A stretch of DNA of 64,000 nucleotides from Paenibacillus aquistagni (GCF_900177815.1 NZ_FXAZ01000002.1:372001-436000), one strand, 5' to 3'; shown: positions 43,317 to 54,915, counted from the first letter of the stretch. The notes: a model not told the origin generated them from the letters alone. A program made the numbers and translations.

Positions 43317-44570
43317 TTATTCTCGAGGATTCGAACTAATAAATCGCCTTAGAACCACCAGCACTGGCATGATAAACACCCCCGCCAGAATAAAGGAAGC
43401 ACGCAGCGAGAAGCGGCTGCCTACCCAGCCGATCACCGGCCCGCCTGCCGTTTGCCCAAAGGCATCTGCCTGACTAACCATCGACAGCACCGTTGCCCGG
43501 GTCTTGCTCTCCATATTCATGTTGAGCCATGTGTTGTACACCGGATGACTCAGTATTCCGATCACGCTGATCAATAGCAGCCCTATCATCGCCCATACAA
43601 AGCTGGTGGAGAGCGCAATGGATATCAAAGCACCAATCCGGGCAGCAAATAGCAGCAGCATCGCTGCGGTTACAGCGCGCTTATCGCTCATATCGAGCTT
43701 TTGTTCCATCACTCTTACGGCGACTAAGCCTAGGATCGTAGACACTGCCGATAGGATACCGAACCAGACCGCCATCGAGAAAGGAATGTGCTGCGGAAAG
43801 CCAATCTCATTGATCAAAAAGGTCTCTCTTAATCGGTCGTAGCCTTCTGAAGCAGCGCCAATGAATATCGTAACCACAATCAGCATGATTAAGAGCGGCT
43901 GTCGCCGGACAACCTTAATGCCAGACATCCACGTATCGGCCATTGCTTGCAAAGGTGAAACATGCGCTTCCTTCTGCTGTGGAGCAAAGTTTGTCTCTTT
44001 CATATAAACAAGAAGAAAGATGCCTAAACCTACGTAGAACATGCCGCCAATGATGTACGGTAGATTAGGGGCAAGCGTAGAGAAACCAACACTGAGCCCG
44101 ATTCCGATCAAAGCTGCGAATAAAGCAAGGCGCTGCGAGCGCATGAACAGCGTGCCCACCTTGTCCTCGCCGATCTCATCCACGATCCAAGCGGTTTCCG
44201 CCCCGCTGACAAAGGTGGCACCGATGCCAAAAAACAATTGGGCAATAAGCATCCATATGAACACGGGAAGCAGCGTGCTCCACTCGACAATCCAAATGAC
44301 ACTGCCCTCTAGCACAAACCCGATCCCCATCACCAGCATGCCGATGATGACCGACATTCTTCGGCTGTACGTATCGGCAACAACACCTGTAATGCCTTCA
44401 AATACAAGCACAGCAAGCTCAAGCACAGTTCCAATCAGCACTAGCTGAAAGGGGGTTAGCCCAAGCTCGGTTACATAATAAATGGCATAGGTCGTAAACA
44501 TAGTGCTGTTCGCCAATGCCGTGACAAACATCATGATGATATAGACTTGCGATGCGCGCAATTGCTTCAC
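43317..44570 (-). CDS. MFS transporter
   Basis: 417 aa with about twelve hydrophobic helices and a charged middle loop (YMKETNFAPQQKEAH). The loop after helix 2 (GVVADTYSRRMSVIIG) is the MFS A-motif G-x-x-x-D-x-x-x-R-R. The overall pattern is that of the drug-efflux-like group common in Bacilli. The substrate cannot be read. Single-gene unit with its own terminator. Confidence 0.85.
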   Translation of the reverse strand: MKQLRASQVYIIMMFVTALANSTMFTTYAIYYVTELGLTPFQLVLIGTVLELAVLVFEGITGVVADTYSRRMSVIIGMLVMGIGFVLEGSVIWIVEWSTLLPVFIWMLIAQLFFGIGATFVSGAETAWIVDEIGEDKVGTLFMRSQRLALFAALIGIGLSVGFSTLAPNLPYIIGGMFYVGLGIFLLVYMKETNFAPQQKEAHVSPLQAMADTWMSGIKVVRRQPLLIMLIVVTIFIGAASEGYDRLRETFLINEIGFPQHIPFSMAVWFGILSAVSTILGLVAVRVMEQKLDMSDKRAVTAAMLLLFAARIGALISIALSTSFVWAMIGLLLISVIGILSHPVYNTWLNMNMESKTRATVLSMVSQADAFGQTAGGPVIGWVGSRFSLRASFILAGVFIMPVLVVLRRFISSNPRE

Positions 44571-44994
44571 TTTCTGTTATCCACCCTTCACGGGATGCGC
44601 CGCATCGGTTGAGATCATACTCGTTATATTAGCAATGAGCCGTCAACTCGATGAACGCCCTCTTCCCTGCTTTATATCCTTCGTTCTCATATTCATTGAG
44701 CTGACTCTCATCACAAACACCTCCACAATTAGTACATTTCATTATAGCCATCGTTGTCGTCATTGCCTAGGGTTGACTTTGTTTTAATTAATTTTTCACA
44801 TCATTCTACATACAGGTTGAACAATGGACAAATAGGACATGAGGATGTTCGCCTGTTGACAACAAGCGCCTTCCTGTGTAATATTGCTTCCAACATCTTT
44901 TTTATAACTGAAAGCCCTGACCAAAGACATGATTTACAATTCGTTCTGCCCAGAGAGAGAAGCATCAGCTGCAAGCTTCTTCCGTAACGGTTGT
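44571..44994. other. intergenic region upstream of the thrS leader
   Basis: About 420 bp between divergent units. Apart from the promoters that must lie here I see no gene. Confidence 0.5.
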
Positions 44995-45225
44995 GAGATT
45001 ACCCCTTTGCAGCCGTATCGTTGAATCCATGAGGAAGCGATCTTTATCGATCCATCTCATGGTAGTATATGATACCGTCTTATCCGCGTTATAGGATGCT
45101 AATGAGAACTTGGTTTAATCTGCTGTCGTTACAGCACGCAACAGGATCAACCAGGTTGAATTAGGGTGGAACCACGAGCTGAACGCACTCGTCCCTTGAT
45201 GGAACGAGATGCGTTTTTTTGCGTT
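44995..45225 (+). promoter_or_regulatory. T-box riboswitch (threonine)
   Basis: The leader of thrS contains the T-box AGGGTGGAACCACG (45163-45176), which pairs with the acceptor end of uncharged tRNA. A terminator hairpin (about 45184-45213) with TTTTTTT follows. A candidate specifier codon ACC lies at 45074-45076. When tRNA-Thr is uncharged the antiterminator forms and thrS is transcribed. The T-box and terminator are certain; the specifier position is a proposal. Confidence 0.93.
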
Positions 45226-45256
45226 CAATATCAATTAGGAAATGGAGGAGTTAGTC

Positions 45257-47173
45257 ATGGAGATGATCAAGATTACATTGCCAGATGGAACAGTAAAGGA
45301 GGTGCAGCAAGGAACAACCATCGAGCAAGTCGCCGGCATCATCAGCATAAGCCTGAAGAAAAAAGCGATTGCAGGCAAAATAGACGGCGTGCTGGTCGAT
45401 CTTCATCAAGCGATCAACCATGACAGCCTAGTTGAGATTGTTACGCTTGATCATAAAGAGGGACTAAGCATGTTACGACACAGCACAGCCCATGTATTGG
45501 CCCAAGCCGTTAAACGCCTTTATGGCAATCACGCCGTTAAGCTGGGAATAGGCCCTGTGATCGAGAATGGCTTTTATTATGATATGGAGCTGGATCATTC
45601 CTTGTCTACTAACGACCTTGAAGCGATCGAGAAGGAAATGGCGCGCATTGTACAGGAGAATCTCCCTATCGTTCGCAAAGAGCTCTCTCGTGCTGAAGCC
45701 ATTCAACTGTTTGGACAGAAGGAAGAGCATCTGAAGCTGGAGCTAATCCACGATTTGCCTGAAGATGCGGTCATCTCGATCTATGAGCAAGGAGAATTTG
45801 TAGATTTGTGCCGCGGGCCGCATCTTCCATCCACAGGAACTATCAAGGCATTTGCACTGCAAAATGTAGCAGGCGCTTATTGGCGCGGCAGCTCGGACAA
45901 TCAGATGCTGCAGCGGATCTATGGGACTTCGTTCGCTAACAAAAAGCAGTTGGATGAACATTTGCATCTGCTGGAGGAAGCGAAGAAGCGCGATCACCGC
46001 AAGCTGGGAAAAGAGCTGGAGCTGTTCATGTTCTCTGAGGAAGCGCCTGGCATGCCCTTTTATCTTCCTAGGGGAATGACGATTCGGACGGAACTGGAGA
46101 ACCTGGCCCGCGAGCTGCAAAGACAGCGGGATTACGAGGAAGTGCGTACACCGCTAATGATGAACACTCGCCTCTGGGAGCAATCTGGGCATTGGGATCA
46201 TTATAAGGACAACATGTACTTTACGAACGTCGATCAAACTAGCTTTGCCCTAAAGCCCATGAACTGTCCAGGCCATATGCTGATCTTCAAGCATGCGCTG
46301 CGCTCCTATCGTGAGCTGCCGATTCGCATCTGCGAGTTCGGCCAAGTACACCGCCATGAATTCTCAGGGGCGCTAAATGGCATGATGCGGGTCCGCACCT
46401 TCTGCCAAGACGATGCGCATATCTTCGTAATGGCAGAACAGATCGAAGAAGAAATTGGACGCATTCTTGATCTGCTCAGCCATGTATACAGCATCTTTGG
46501 GTTTGAATACACAGTTGAATTGTCTACTCGTCCAGAAGATCGCATGGGCAGTGACGAGATGTGGGATCAAGCTGAGCAAGCGCTGCAGCGTGTCCTTGAA
46601 GCACGCGGGCTTCCCTATCGAATCAACGAAGGGGACGGTGCATTCTATGGACCGAAGATTGACTTCCATATTCTTGACGCTTTGAAGCGAAGCTGGCAGT
46701 GCGGGACAATCCAGCTGGATTACCAGATGCCTGAGAAATTCGATCTATCGTACATGGGTGAGGATGGTCTTAAATACCGCCCGATCGTCATTCACCGTGC
46801 GGTATACGGCTCGGTTGATCGGTTCATCGGCATCCTGACAGAGCATTATGCAGGCGCATTTCCACTATGGCTGGCACCGGTGCAAGCGAAGCTGCTGCCT
46901 GTATCCGATCACTATGCGGATTATGCGTATAAGGTCAAAGCGGAGCTGGCTGAAGCCGGCATCCGCGTAGAAGTGGATGCACGCAATGAGAAGCTTGGGT
47001 ATCGGGTTAGAGCAGCGCAGCTCGAAAAGGTCCCTTATATGCTGGTGCTCGGCGAGCATGAGCGAAGCTGCTCGATGGTCTCCCTGCGCAGCCGAGAGGC
47101 TGGCGACCTTGGCAGCCTGTCCGTGGAGGAATGCGCTCGACGGTTGAAGGCAGAGATTGAAGCCTTGAAGTAA
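45257..47173 (+). CDS. thrS: threonyl-tRNA synthetase
   Basis: 638 aa from the ATG at 45257, with GGAGGAG upstream; the ATG at 45242 lies before that site. Charges tRNA-Thr. TGS domain (about 1-62, ITLPDGTVKEV), second editing-type domain with H-S-T-A-H-V-L-A-Q-A (about 77-86), class II core with motif MNCPGHM (zinc-binding Cys), motif 2 GQVHRHEFSGALNG and motif 3 HRAVYGSVDRFIG, then the anticodon-binding domain (about 540-638). Controlled by the T-box upstream. Confidence 0.97.
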   Translation: MEMIKITLPDGTVKEVQQGTTIEQVAGIISISLKKKAIAGKIDGVLVDLHQAINHDSLVEIVTLDHKEGLSMLRHSTAHVLAQAVKRLYGNHAVKLGIGPVIENGFYYDMELDHSLSTNDLEAIEKEMARIVQENLPIVRKELSRAEAIQLFGQKEEHLKLELIHDLPEDAVISIYEQGEFVDLCRGPHLPSTGTIKAFALQNVAGAYWRGSSDNQMLQRIYGTSFANKKQLDEHLHLLEEAKKRDHRKLGKELELFMFSEEAPGMPFYLPRGMTIRTELENLARELQRQRDYEEVRTPLMMNTRLWEQSGHWDHYKDNMYFTNVDQTSFALKPMNCPGHMLIFKHALRSYRELPIRICEFGQVHRHEFSGALNGMMRVRTFCQDDAHIFVMAEQIEEEIGRILDLLSHVYSIFGFEYTVELSTRPEDRMGSDEMWDQAEQALQRVLEARGLPYRINEGDGAFYGPKIDFHILDALKRSWQCGTIQLDYQMPEKFDLSYMGEDGLKYRPIVIHRAVYGSVDRFIGILTEHYAGAFPLWLAPVQAKLLPVSDHYADYAYKVKAELAEAGIRVEVDARNEKLGYRVRAAQLEKVPYMLVLGEHERSCSMVSLRSREAGDLGSLSVEECARRLKAEIEALK

Positions 47174-47487
47174 ACCTTCTCCTCGGTTATTAATCATTTA
47201 CTTGGGAATCATAAGTCTCTCTAAGGTCAACGGACTTGAGAGACTTATGATTGCGTTTAGATGGGTTGAGTCTTTAATTGTTGCCTCCATTTCATCTCTA
47301 CCTTTTCAGAGGGCGCGATACACAAGAAAAGTCATCTAGAGTTGCTTATCTCTTGCTACAACACATACACTTGAATTTTCAAATGTAAATCCGACATCTT
47401 TTTAGAGACACTGGCTTTACTGAACAGGTATTGTATATCCAAGTACTGTATACTACGACGTTCTAAAAGTGAAAGACTTTCATGCTT
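47174..47487. other. intergenic region after thrS
   Basis: About 310 bp. Contains a 12-bp perfect inverted repeat CATAAGTCTCTC (47210-47221) / GAGAGACTTATG (47238-47249), probably the thrS transcript end although no T run follows. The rest is AT-rich and empty. Confidence 0.55.
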
Positions 47488-48177
47488 TTAATTAACTGAC
47501 ACACTAAAATAAGGTTGCATATGGTCATCTGAGTTATTTTTTCTGTCTGCTTGTTGAGAGTTAAATTCGTAAACAACTTTTTGCCCATCAATTTTCGAAG
47601 GAGATTCTAAAACAAACACCCCTTCTTTAGGTAAATAATCCTCACCTTTATCAATGTCCCAGATATAACCTTTATTGAATCCAGATAACGGATATGATTG
47701 GTAATTATTATTACTATATAAAATATTCGATCTTGAATTAATTATAGGTGTCTTAAATTCCATTACTATTTTTAAACTATCCATTTTAAAATTTGTTTTT
47801 ATATAAGGGTATCTGTTCCACTTATATACACCTAGTATCATCTCTCCCTCACCAAATTTTTCAAGTCCGTCAATACGATAAAGATCAAATATATAATTAA
47901 TACTTGAATCACACTTTTGTTCATTAACTGCATTAAGATGATTACTTTTCAGTTCAAAACATATTGATGTTTTCTTAGCTTTTGTGATTCTATACTTGCT
48001 TGAAATATTTTGGATCACTTCGCTGTTCCCTTTATCTAAGTTTAAGATTTCATTTATACTGGATTGATTATTAATCAGCAAATCTATTTGCACTGCACGG
48101 TTATTCACATCTATACTGTAATTTTCATTAACACATCCTGTTAACAACAACACACACATTAAAATTATTTTCCTCAT
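47488..48177 (-). CDS. lipoprotein of unknown function
   Basis: 229 aa from the ATG at 48177 (GAGGTG upstream). Signal peptide with lipobox LLLTGC, so surface-anchored. The body is Asn/Lys/Ile-rich and AT-rich, with alternating beta-like segments (YPYIKTNFKMDSLKIVMEFK) and an aromatic KGYIWDIDKG motif. Family not recognised. Codon and base use differ from neighbouring housekeeping genes, which suggests recent acquisition. Downstream of the secreted protein gene 48232-49068 on the same strand, with a hairpin between. Confidence 0.6.
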   Translation of the reverse strand: MRKIILMCVLLLTGCVNENYSIDVNNRAVQIDLLINNQSSINEILNLDKGNSEVIQNISSKYRITKAKKTSICFELKSNHLNAVNEQKCDSSINYIFDLYRIDGLEKFGEGEMILGVYKWNRYPYIKTNFKMDSLKIVMEFKTPIINSRSNILYSNNNYQSYPLSGFNKGYIWDIDKGEDYLPKEGVFVLESPSKIDGQKVVYEFNSQQADRKNNSDDHMQPYFSVSVN

Positions 48178-48198
48178 TATGCACCTCAAAATAGGAAC

Positions 48199-48225
48199 AA
48201 GGGCGAACCTTATGGATTCGCCCTT
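48199..48225. terminator. hairpin between two secreted-protein genes
   Basis: 9-bp perfect stem AAGGGCGAA (48199-48207) / TTCGCCCTT (48217-48225). T-rich on the plus side only, so it may attenuate rather than end minus-strand transcription. Confidence 0.5.
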
Positions 48226-48231
48226 TTATTT

Positions 48232-49068
48232 TCAATAAGTAAATATCTGGGATATAGAAAGTTGCTCAATGGTTTCTTTTGTATTCCAACCAATACTACC
48301 ACCATCGATTGAGATACCAATAGAATTTACCTCTTTGGAAGTTGAAGTATGTAAGTAGTGAGCAACAATGTTTGCTTTCCTTCCCAAATTTATAGCTGGT
48401 GATGCAACATAAAGCCATCCACCACCACTTTCCGCATACTTGTTTGAAGCAGGCCATGTTCTATCTATCGCTTCAAAGAACTCAAACGCAACACCTGAAT
48501 TTGGTGAGATTGTTGAAGCTGGGAACACATCAGTATCTCCATTACTGTATGAAACGGAGAATTTGTAACTATCCACTGCCAAGTTACCGCCCCAAGTCAA
48601 AGCTAAACCATCCGCACTATTACCTGCATCCAAAGGAGGGTTCTTATCCCAATAAAATGTATATCCGAATAGTTTTGTGTTACCAACTACTGTAGCACCT
48701 GTTACATATAACGTGATACCATAACGATTTGCACAATTATCTTCTGATGGTCCACATGCTAATGGCGAAGGAGCATTCACTTCATCAGTAGTCATCGGAA
48801 CCAGTTCGTTGTTAGAGTTTAACTTAAAGTAATACTTCGTTGCAATTACACTCTCCCAATTTGCCTCATAATACTTATCACCCATATGCTTTTTTAACGC
48901 CTCTCCACCATCAGGTAACACAATATCTAAATTTAGATTTTCCCCCGTTATTTCCTTGGTTTCAGAGAAAATATCATTTGAAGTTCTTGATTCAGCCGAG
49001 ATAGTTGGTACAAATAGTACAGATAGTAACATTAGCATTGAAGTAAGAATTGAAATAGTCTTTTTCAT
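48232..49068 (-). CDS. secreted protein of unknown function
   Basis: 278 aa from the ATG at 49068, with GAAGGAGG upstream; the longer frame to 49116 lacks a site. Signal peptide of about 25 residues (LSVLFVPTISA). The mature part is Gly/Ser/Asn/Tyr-rich with a Cys pair (LACGPSEDNCAN) and beta-type segments (YGITLYVTGATVVGNTKLFGYTFYW; GGGWLYVASPAINLGRKANIVAHYLHTS). Family not recognised. Same low-GC character as the next gene, with which it may form a pair. Confidence 0.6.
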   Translation of the reverse strand: MKKTISILTSMLMLLSVLFVPTISAESRTSNDIFSETKEITGENLNLDIVLPDGGEALKKHMGDKYYEANWESVIATKYYFKLNSNNELVPMTTDEVNAPSPLACGPSEDNCANRYGITLYVTGATVVGNTKLFGYTFYWDKNPPLDAGNSADGLALTWGGNLAVDSYKFSVSYSNGDTDVFPASTISPNSGVAFEFFEAIDRTWPASNKYAESGGGWLYVASPAINLGRKANIVAHYLHTSTSKEVNSIGISIDGGSIGWNTKETIEQLSISQIFTY

Positions 49069-49311
49069 AACGTAACCTCCTTCTTTGATATAGTTACAAT
49101 ATATAACAACTTTCATATGTTTGAAACGAAAAATAGCTTGATATTTTCCACATTGTTATTTCGTTGAATTATTTTTCCTTTTAGTTTACGTTTAATTAGA
49201 TATACATGAGAAAGCAAACAAAAAAGCTTATATTGAAAAAATAACCTTAAATAGAAACATATGTAACAGATTTTATATATATAGCTGTTATACATGCAAA
49301 AGTTGAATCGG

Positions 49312-49862
49312 CTACACTTATTTGGACAGAAAAATTAAGGGCTAGTAGAATAAGTACAACACGAAAAGGAGCGGATCTACTATACCAAGACAAAGACGTA
49401 CATTTACAGATAATTTCAAGAGACTGATGGTTCAGCTATACGAGAATGGAAAATCTAGAGTCGATATTGTAAAAGAGTACGAATGAGTGCATCTGCACTG
49501 GATCGTTGGATCAAACAAGCAGAACAGCCAGGAACCTTTTCAGAGAGTGAAAGAACAGCAAGATGAAGATAAGGTTACGGAAGCTATCATTGACATCTTT
49601 TAGAACAATCGAAAATCATACGTAACAAGAAAGATTAAAGCAACGCTTTATGGGCGTGGACTTGTCGTCTCTAGACGTCGCTTTTGGCGTATCATGAAGG
49701 TTCTACGTACACAGTGGCTCAGTACAAGCCTCATAAAGCTGCCTGCAACGAGTCGCCACAGATCATTGAACTGAATCGAAGATCCAGTAAACAGAGGTCA
49801 AAAGCGTCGTTGTAATCGACTTGTCCTATATCAAAGTCAAAAACAGATGGCACTACATCTTA
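49312..49862 (+). mobile_element. IS3-family insertion sequence remnant
   Basis: Broken transposase sequence. An orfA start (RRTFTDNFKRLMVQLYENGK) stops at a TGA and continues in another frame (SASALDRWIKQAEQPG). An orfB piece (NNRKSYVTRKIKATLYGRGL) follows with an in-frame stop just before it, and then frameshifted catalytic-domain pieces. Large internal deletions remove most of orfB. Not functional. A second copy of its last 100 bp lies at 50829-50930. Confidence 0.8.
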
Positions 49863-49865
49863 TAA

Positions 49866-50240
49866 TCGAATATGGAAGCAAAATCATTAATCTTTTGTGG
49901 ATATTAGGTTTTTTTGTCAACGAACACCACTATAGTTAAGAGAAGAAGAAATGCTAGCCTCTTCATCCGATAAGCCCCCTTCAAAGTTAGGGATGCGCTT
50001 TGTTAAGGGATATATCCCAATGACAAAAAAACGTCTATCGGATCCACTATGGAAGGAATGATAAACTATGACAACATGGGCTATAGCTGTAAAACAACTC
50101 AAAATTCTAAAGAAGTAAGGTATATTGTAGCTGATCTTGATTGTGTTAAAGTAGAAAGTATTACTGGGAGTGTTCTGTTTATCCATCCCATTAGGTATCG
50201 ATTTAGGTTTTGAATTCGTGATTAGATTGACACATGATGT
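49866..50240. other. degraded region between IS debris and lipoprotein gene
   Basis: About 375 bp. A plus-strand frame from ATG 50049 encodes MEGMINYDNMGYSC and continues about 40 more codons to a TGA near 50210, without a convincing ribosome-binding site. The opposite-strand frame 49917-50186 is no better. Probably remnants. Confidence 0.35.
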
Positions 50241-50243
50241 TTC

Positions 50244-50804
50244 TTACCAATTCAAATGATCAGATATCCCGATTAGTTTCCAAATACCATCTTCAAATCG
50301 AAATAGAAAAAGTTGTTTGTCCTCGATAGTATTTTCATCACCAAGGATTTGTCCTGTATATTCAATCACCACTGGTTTTACGTCTTTTGGAGGAGTAGGG
50401 TATGGCTTAATTGAAAAGTCTAATTTATGGATACTAATAAAGTATTTTTTAAAATCATTCATTTCTGTAGCCCGAGTCATAGGTTCAGTTACAACTGAAT
50501 CATAGAGACTGTTGTCTTTTTCGTAAACCGCCTTAATATATAGGTTCATTGTTTTTACGATCCCTAGCTCATCACCTTCATAATCACGTTCATCAATATA
50601 CTGAGGTTGGGTATGATTGGTATCCTCTGTCACAATCTGATCCGGCGTAACCTTTTTGGTTACCTCATCTGCAGACGTAGTATTTCCTATCGAGCAACCA
50701 GCTACCAACACTGTAAAACAGAATATACAAATGATTTTAAGCACGCGGTTCCAACTCCATTTAGATAACATTTCCATTTGCCAGTTAGACGTTAAGTAAT
50801 ACAA
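50244..50804 (-). CDS. lipoprotein of unknown function, NTF2-like tail
   Basis: Up to 186 aa; the start is uncertain (ATG at 50804, or 50777/50771 nearer the signal peptide) because no ribosome-binding site is clear. Signal peptide with lipobox VLVAGCS. The C-terminal 110 residues (ELGIVKTMNLYIKAVYEKDN ... VVIEYTGQILGD ... FLFRFEDGIWKLIGI) resemble SnoaL/NTF2-like lipoprotein domains. It is bracketed by two direct copies of an IS3 fragment. Confidence 0.6.
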   Translation of the reverse strand: MYYLTSNWQMEMLSKWSWNRVLKIICIFCFTVLVAGCSIGNTTSADEVTKKVTPDQIVTEDTNHTQPQYIDERDYEGDELGIVKTMNLYIKAVYEKDNSLYDSVVTEPMTRATEMNDFKKYFISIHKLDFSIKPYPTPPKDVKPVVIEYTGQILGDENTIEDKQLFLFRFEDGIWKLIGISDHLNW

Positions 50805-50828
50805 AAAGTTACTACTTCACCTAGATAA

Positions 50829-50955
50829 GATCATTGAACTGAATCGAAGATTGCAGCAAACAGAGGTCAAAAGCGTCGATGCAAGCGACTTCATATTTTT
50901 CTGAGTCAAAAACAGATGGCACTACATCTGTATGTTAGTCGACCTCTTCAATCGT
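50829..50955 (+). mobile_element. second IS3 fragment, direct repeat of 49761-49860
   Basis: Starts with GATCATTGAACTGAATCGAA, the same as 49761 onward, and ends in ACAGATGGCACTACATCT like the first copy, with small differences between. It continues into a few more bases of the transposase catalytic region. The two copies are 1.07 kb apart in the same orientation. Confidence 0.75.
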
Positions 50956-51360
50956 GAATCATTGGCTCCAGTGCAGGACAGTCCACACAGACCATTCTCC
51001 TGCAAGGATATATGGTCTACTTTTTCTTTGCATTTTACTCTATTTTGAGTCACTTTCCCATAAAAGCGATAACAAGCTTCAATAATTTCAACTTAATAAC
51101 TATACTTTTAGCACAGTCTGTTAATTTCTGATGTTTTTTGCGTAGTATTCTTAAACTTTCGATCATCCAGAAAATCCTTAAATACAAACTTTAACAACAT
51201 AAAAAACCACTCCCTAATAAAGTTATTAGGAAGTGGTCATTGCTTGGTTTATTATTTATAACTGTGACTGCTTCTTAAATCAAGGTTAGAGCAACTTCAA
51301 CTTAAAGAGCTAAATGGTCTGACATTCATGTACTGAAAAGCTCGGAAGCCTTGTCAGTCC
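50956..51360. other. region downstream of groEL
   Basis: About 400 bp without a gene. It contains the groESL terminator (51201-51237). The rest is AT-rich and unassigned. Confidence 0.5.
51201..51237 (-). terminator. terminator of the groESL operon
   Basis: About 14-bp stem with one mismatch (51206-51220 with 51223-51237), followed on the minus strand by TTTTTTATG. It is 120 bp past the groEL stop. Confidence 0.8.
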
Positions 51361-53019
<1,659 letters not shown>

Positions 53020-53107
53020 TCATGTATACGTGCATCGCTTCCGCATACGCTGCGGAACGCGGTATGTTCGGTTGAATGCCAGGCTTCAACACGAGATCTG
53101 TCAGCGA

Positions 53108-53389
53108 TTAGCCAACGATTGCGTGAATATCGCTTTCTTTCATAATCAAATACTCTTTGCCTTCGAACTTGATTTCGGTTCCAGCATACTTGGAGAAGAT
53201 CACACGATCGCCTTCTTTGATTTCCAAAGGAACACGTTGTCCGTCTTTCCATACGCCACTACCAACAGCAATAACTTTTCCTTCTTGCGGCTTTTCCTTA
53301 GCTGTCTCAGGCAATACGATACCAAAAGCAGTTGTTTCTTCTTTCGCGATTGCTTCAATCAATACGCGTTCACCTAAAGGTTTGATCAT
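53108..53389 (-). CDS. groES: co-chaperonin GroES
   Basis: 93 aa. Starts [14 protein letters not shown]. The mobile loop is [20 protein letters not shown], and [19 protein letters not shown] closes the fold. It caps the GroEL ring. Preceded by AAGGAGG and by a CIRCE element; groEL follows after 118 nt. Confidence 0.97.
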   Translation of the reverse strand: MIKPLGERVLIEAIAKEETTAFGIVLPETAKEKPQEGKVIAVGSGVWKDGQRVPLEIKEGDRVIFSKYAGTEIKFEGKEYLIMKESDIHAIVG

Positions 53390-53474
53390 GAAAAACAGCC
53401 TCCTTATTTAAAAGAGTAAATATAAGTGGGATTAAACGATATTCGCTTAATCCATCTTCAACAAAAGTGGATTA

Positions 53475-53541
53475 TTAGCACTCGGATCAGGTTAGTGCTA
53501 ATAACAATTTATATGATACTTAAATCCGATTCAGTTTGCAA
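53475..53541 (-). promoter_or_regulatory. groESL promoter with CIRCE (HrcA) operator
   Basis: Minus-strand -35 TTGCAA (53536-53541), 17 bp, -10 TATCAT (53513-53518). The CIRCE inverted repeat follows: TTAGCACTC (53475-53483), a 9-nt spacer and TAGTGCTAA (53493-53501), one base off the consensus. HrcA binds here and is released on heat shock. Confidence 0.93.
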
Positions 53542-53770
53542 GTGCTTTGAAATGAAAAAATAATAAAGATATGTTGTTATGAGAAAACCACTTTCTTGAA
53601 GCATGCAAAGATGCGTGATTACGATTAAAGATTGGTCGTATCGCTGATTAGAATGCTGGTTTGTGTCTATGACGTAGCTAATAAATGATGTTATGGTAAA
53701 AAAAGCGACCTCGTCACAAACGCCAGCCAGCATTTATACACGAAGTCGCCTTATCTTCTTGCTTATGAAG

Positions 53771-54556
53771 TTAAGCGCTGGAGGTCTCCTTGCCTTCAGC
53801 ATCGAACTGCTCCTCCCATTCCTGCTGTTGTCTTAATTGCTTGCGGTATACAATCGAAGACATAAGAACGCTGAACTCATACAGCACCAGCAGGGGGATC
53901 GTAACGAGAATATCGGACATCACATCTGGCGGCGACAAAGTCACACCAATGACGACAAGTGCAAAGTAGGCAATCCTTCTCATCTTGCGAAGACGAAGCG
54001 GATTCAAGATGCGAATGCCCGTCAAGAACATAATAACAAGCGGCAATTCGAACAGAATCGACATCGGCAGCAAAATGTTGAACATAAACGTCAAATACTG
54101 CGTAATGCCATACGTCTCTTCCAGATGCAGGTACTGGTTAATGCTTGTCGTAAACTGATAAGCCATTGGAAGCACAACAAAATAGCCGAATGCTAATCCG
54201 ACTAAAAACAAAAGAAACACGAACGGAATGTACTTAAGGGTAGCCCGGCGCTCTACAGGTCGAAGGCCAGGGCTGACAAATGCCCATAACTGGTACATCG
54301 TAAACGGAAGGGCAATGGCAATGGCTACAATGAGCGAGAACTTCATATAGATGCCTACTCCATCCCAAAGCGAGAAGCTGTGGAAGGTAAAGCCATTGGC
54401 AGGGGGCTGCTTAATAATATATTGATAGATGGGGTCCGCGACGATAAATCCACCTACAAGCCCCACAACAAGAACGAGAATAATATAAATGATGCGCTTG
54501 CGAAGCTCCGTAAAATGCTCAATAAAAGTCATCTGTTCCTTGTCCCACTCAGACAT
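53771..54556 (-). CDS. tatC: Sec-independent translocase subunit TatC
   Basis: 261 aa from the ATG at 54556 (MSEWDKEQMTFIEHFTELRK); the frame beyond is unsupported. Six membrane helices. F-I-E-H-F-T-E-L-R-K-R at the start is the TatC signature that binds twin-arginine signals, and the periplasmic loop has FVSPGLRPVERR. With TatA (upstream, same strand) it forms a minimal Tat export system. Confidence 0.95.
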   Translation of the reverse strand: MSEWDKEQMTFIEHFTELRKRIIYIILVLVVGLVGGFIVADPIYQYIIKQPPANGFTFHSFSLWDGVGIYMKFSLIVAIAIALPFTMYQLWAFVSPGLRPVERRATLKYIPFVFLLFLVGLAFGYFVVLPMAYQFTTSINQYLHLEETYGITQYLTFMFNILLPMSILFELPLVIMFLTGIRILNPLRLRKMRRIAYFALVVIGVTLSPPDVMSDILVTIPLLVLYEFSVLMSSIVYRKQLRQQQEWEEQFDAEGKETSSA

Positions 54557-54663
54557 CCTAACACCAACCTGTCGTTGCAAAAATGACGGCTCGAAGCGAG
54601 AGTTCGCTCTACGATTCTTGTGTTCGAATCCTCGCTCCATGTCGTTGCTCGCAGTGTACGCTT

Positions 54664-54915
54664 TTAATCTGGAAGTCTGCGAGGCGGTTCGTTCTGAAGG
54701 GATGTCGTCTTGGAAGCAGCTTCTTCATGAGCGATTTCCTTACGGGAGGAGCCTTTTGAATCCTCATCATCCATGATATCTCTTGCGCCAGCCTTGAATT
54801 CACGCAGCGTTCTTCCGAAGGCACGTCCAAGTTCAGGCAGCTTGTTCGGTCCGAACAACAATAATGCAATAAGGAGAATTAAGAGGACTCCTGTCGCACC
54901 GATTCCTGAGAACAT
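54664..54915 (-). CDS. tatA: Sec-independent translocase subunit TatA
   Basis: 83 aa. Short N-terminal membrane helix (GATGVLLILLIALLLFG), hinge FGPNKLPELGRAFGR, then an amphipathic helix and a polar tail. Forms the pore for folded proteins together with TatC. About 110 bp upstream of tatC in the same operon. Confidence 0.95.
   Translation of the reverse strand: MFSGIGATGVLLILLIALLLFGPNKLPELGRAFGRTLREFKAGARDIMDDEDSKGSSRKEIAHEEAASKTTSLQNEPPRRLPD

Noticed and set aside
44754-44987. 77-aa ORF upstream of thrS
   Set aside because: No ribosome-binding site; it ends at the start of the T-box leader and has no protein-like features.
49917-50186. 89-aa minus-strand ORF
   Set aside because: No ribosome-binding site, composition unlike real genes, and it lies in degraded mobile-element surroundings.
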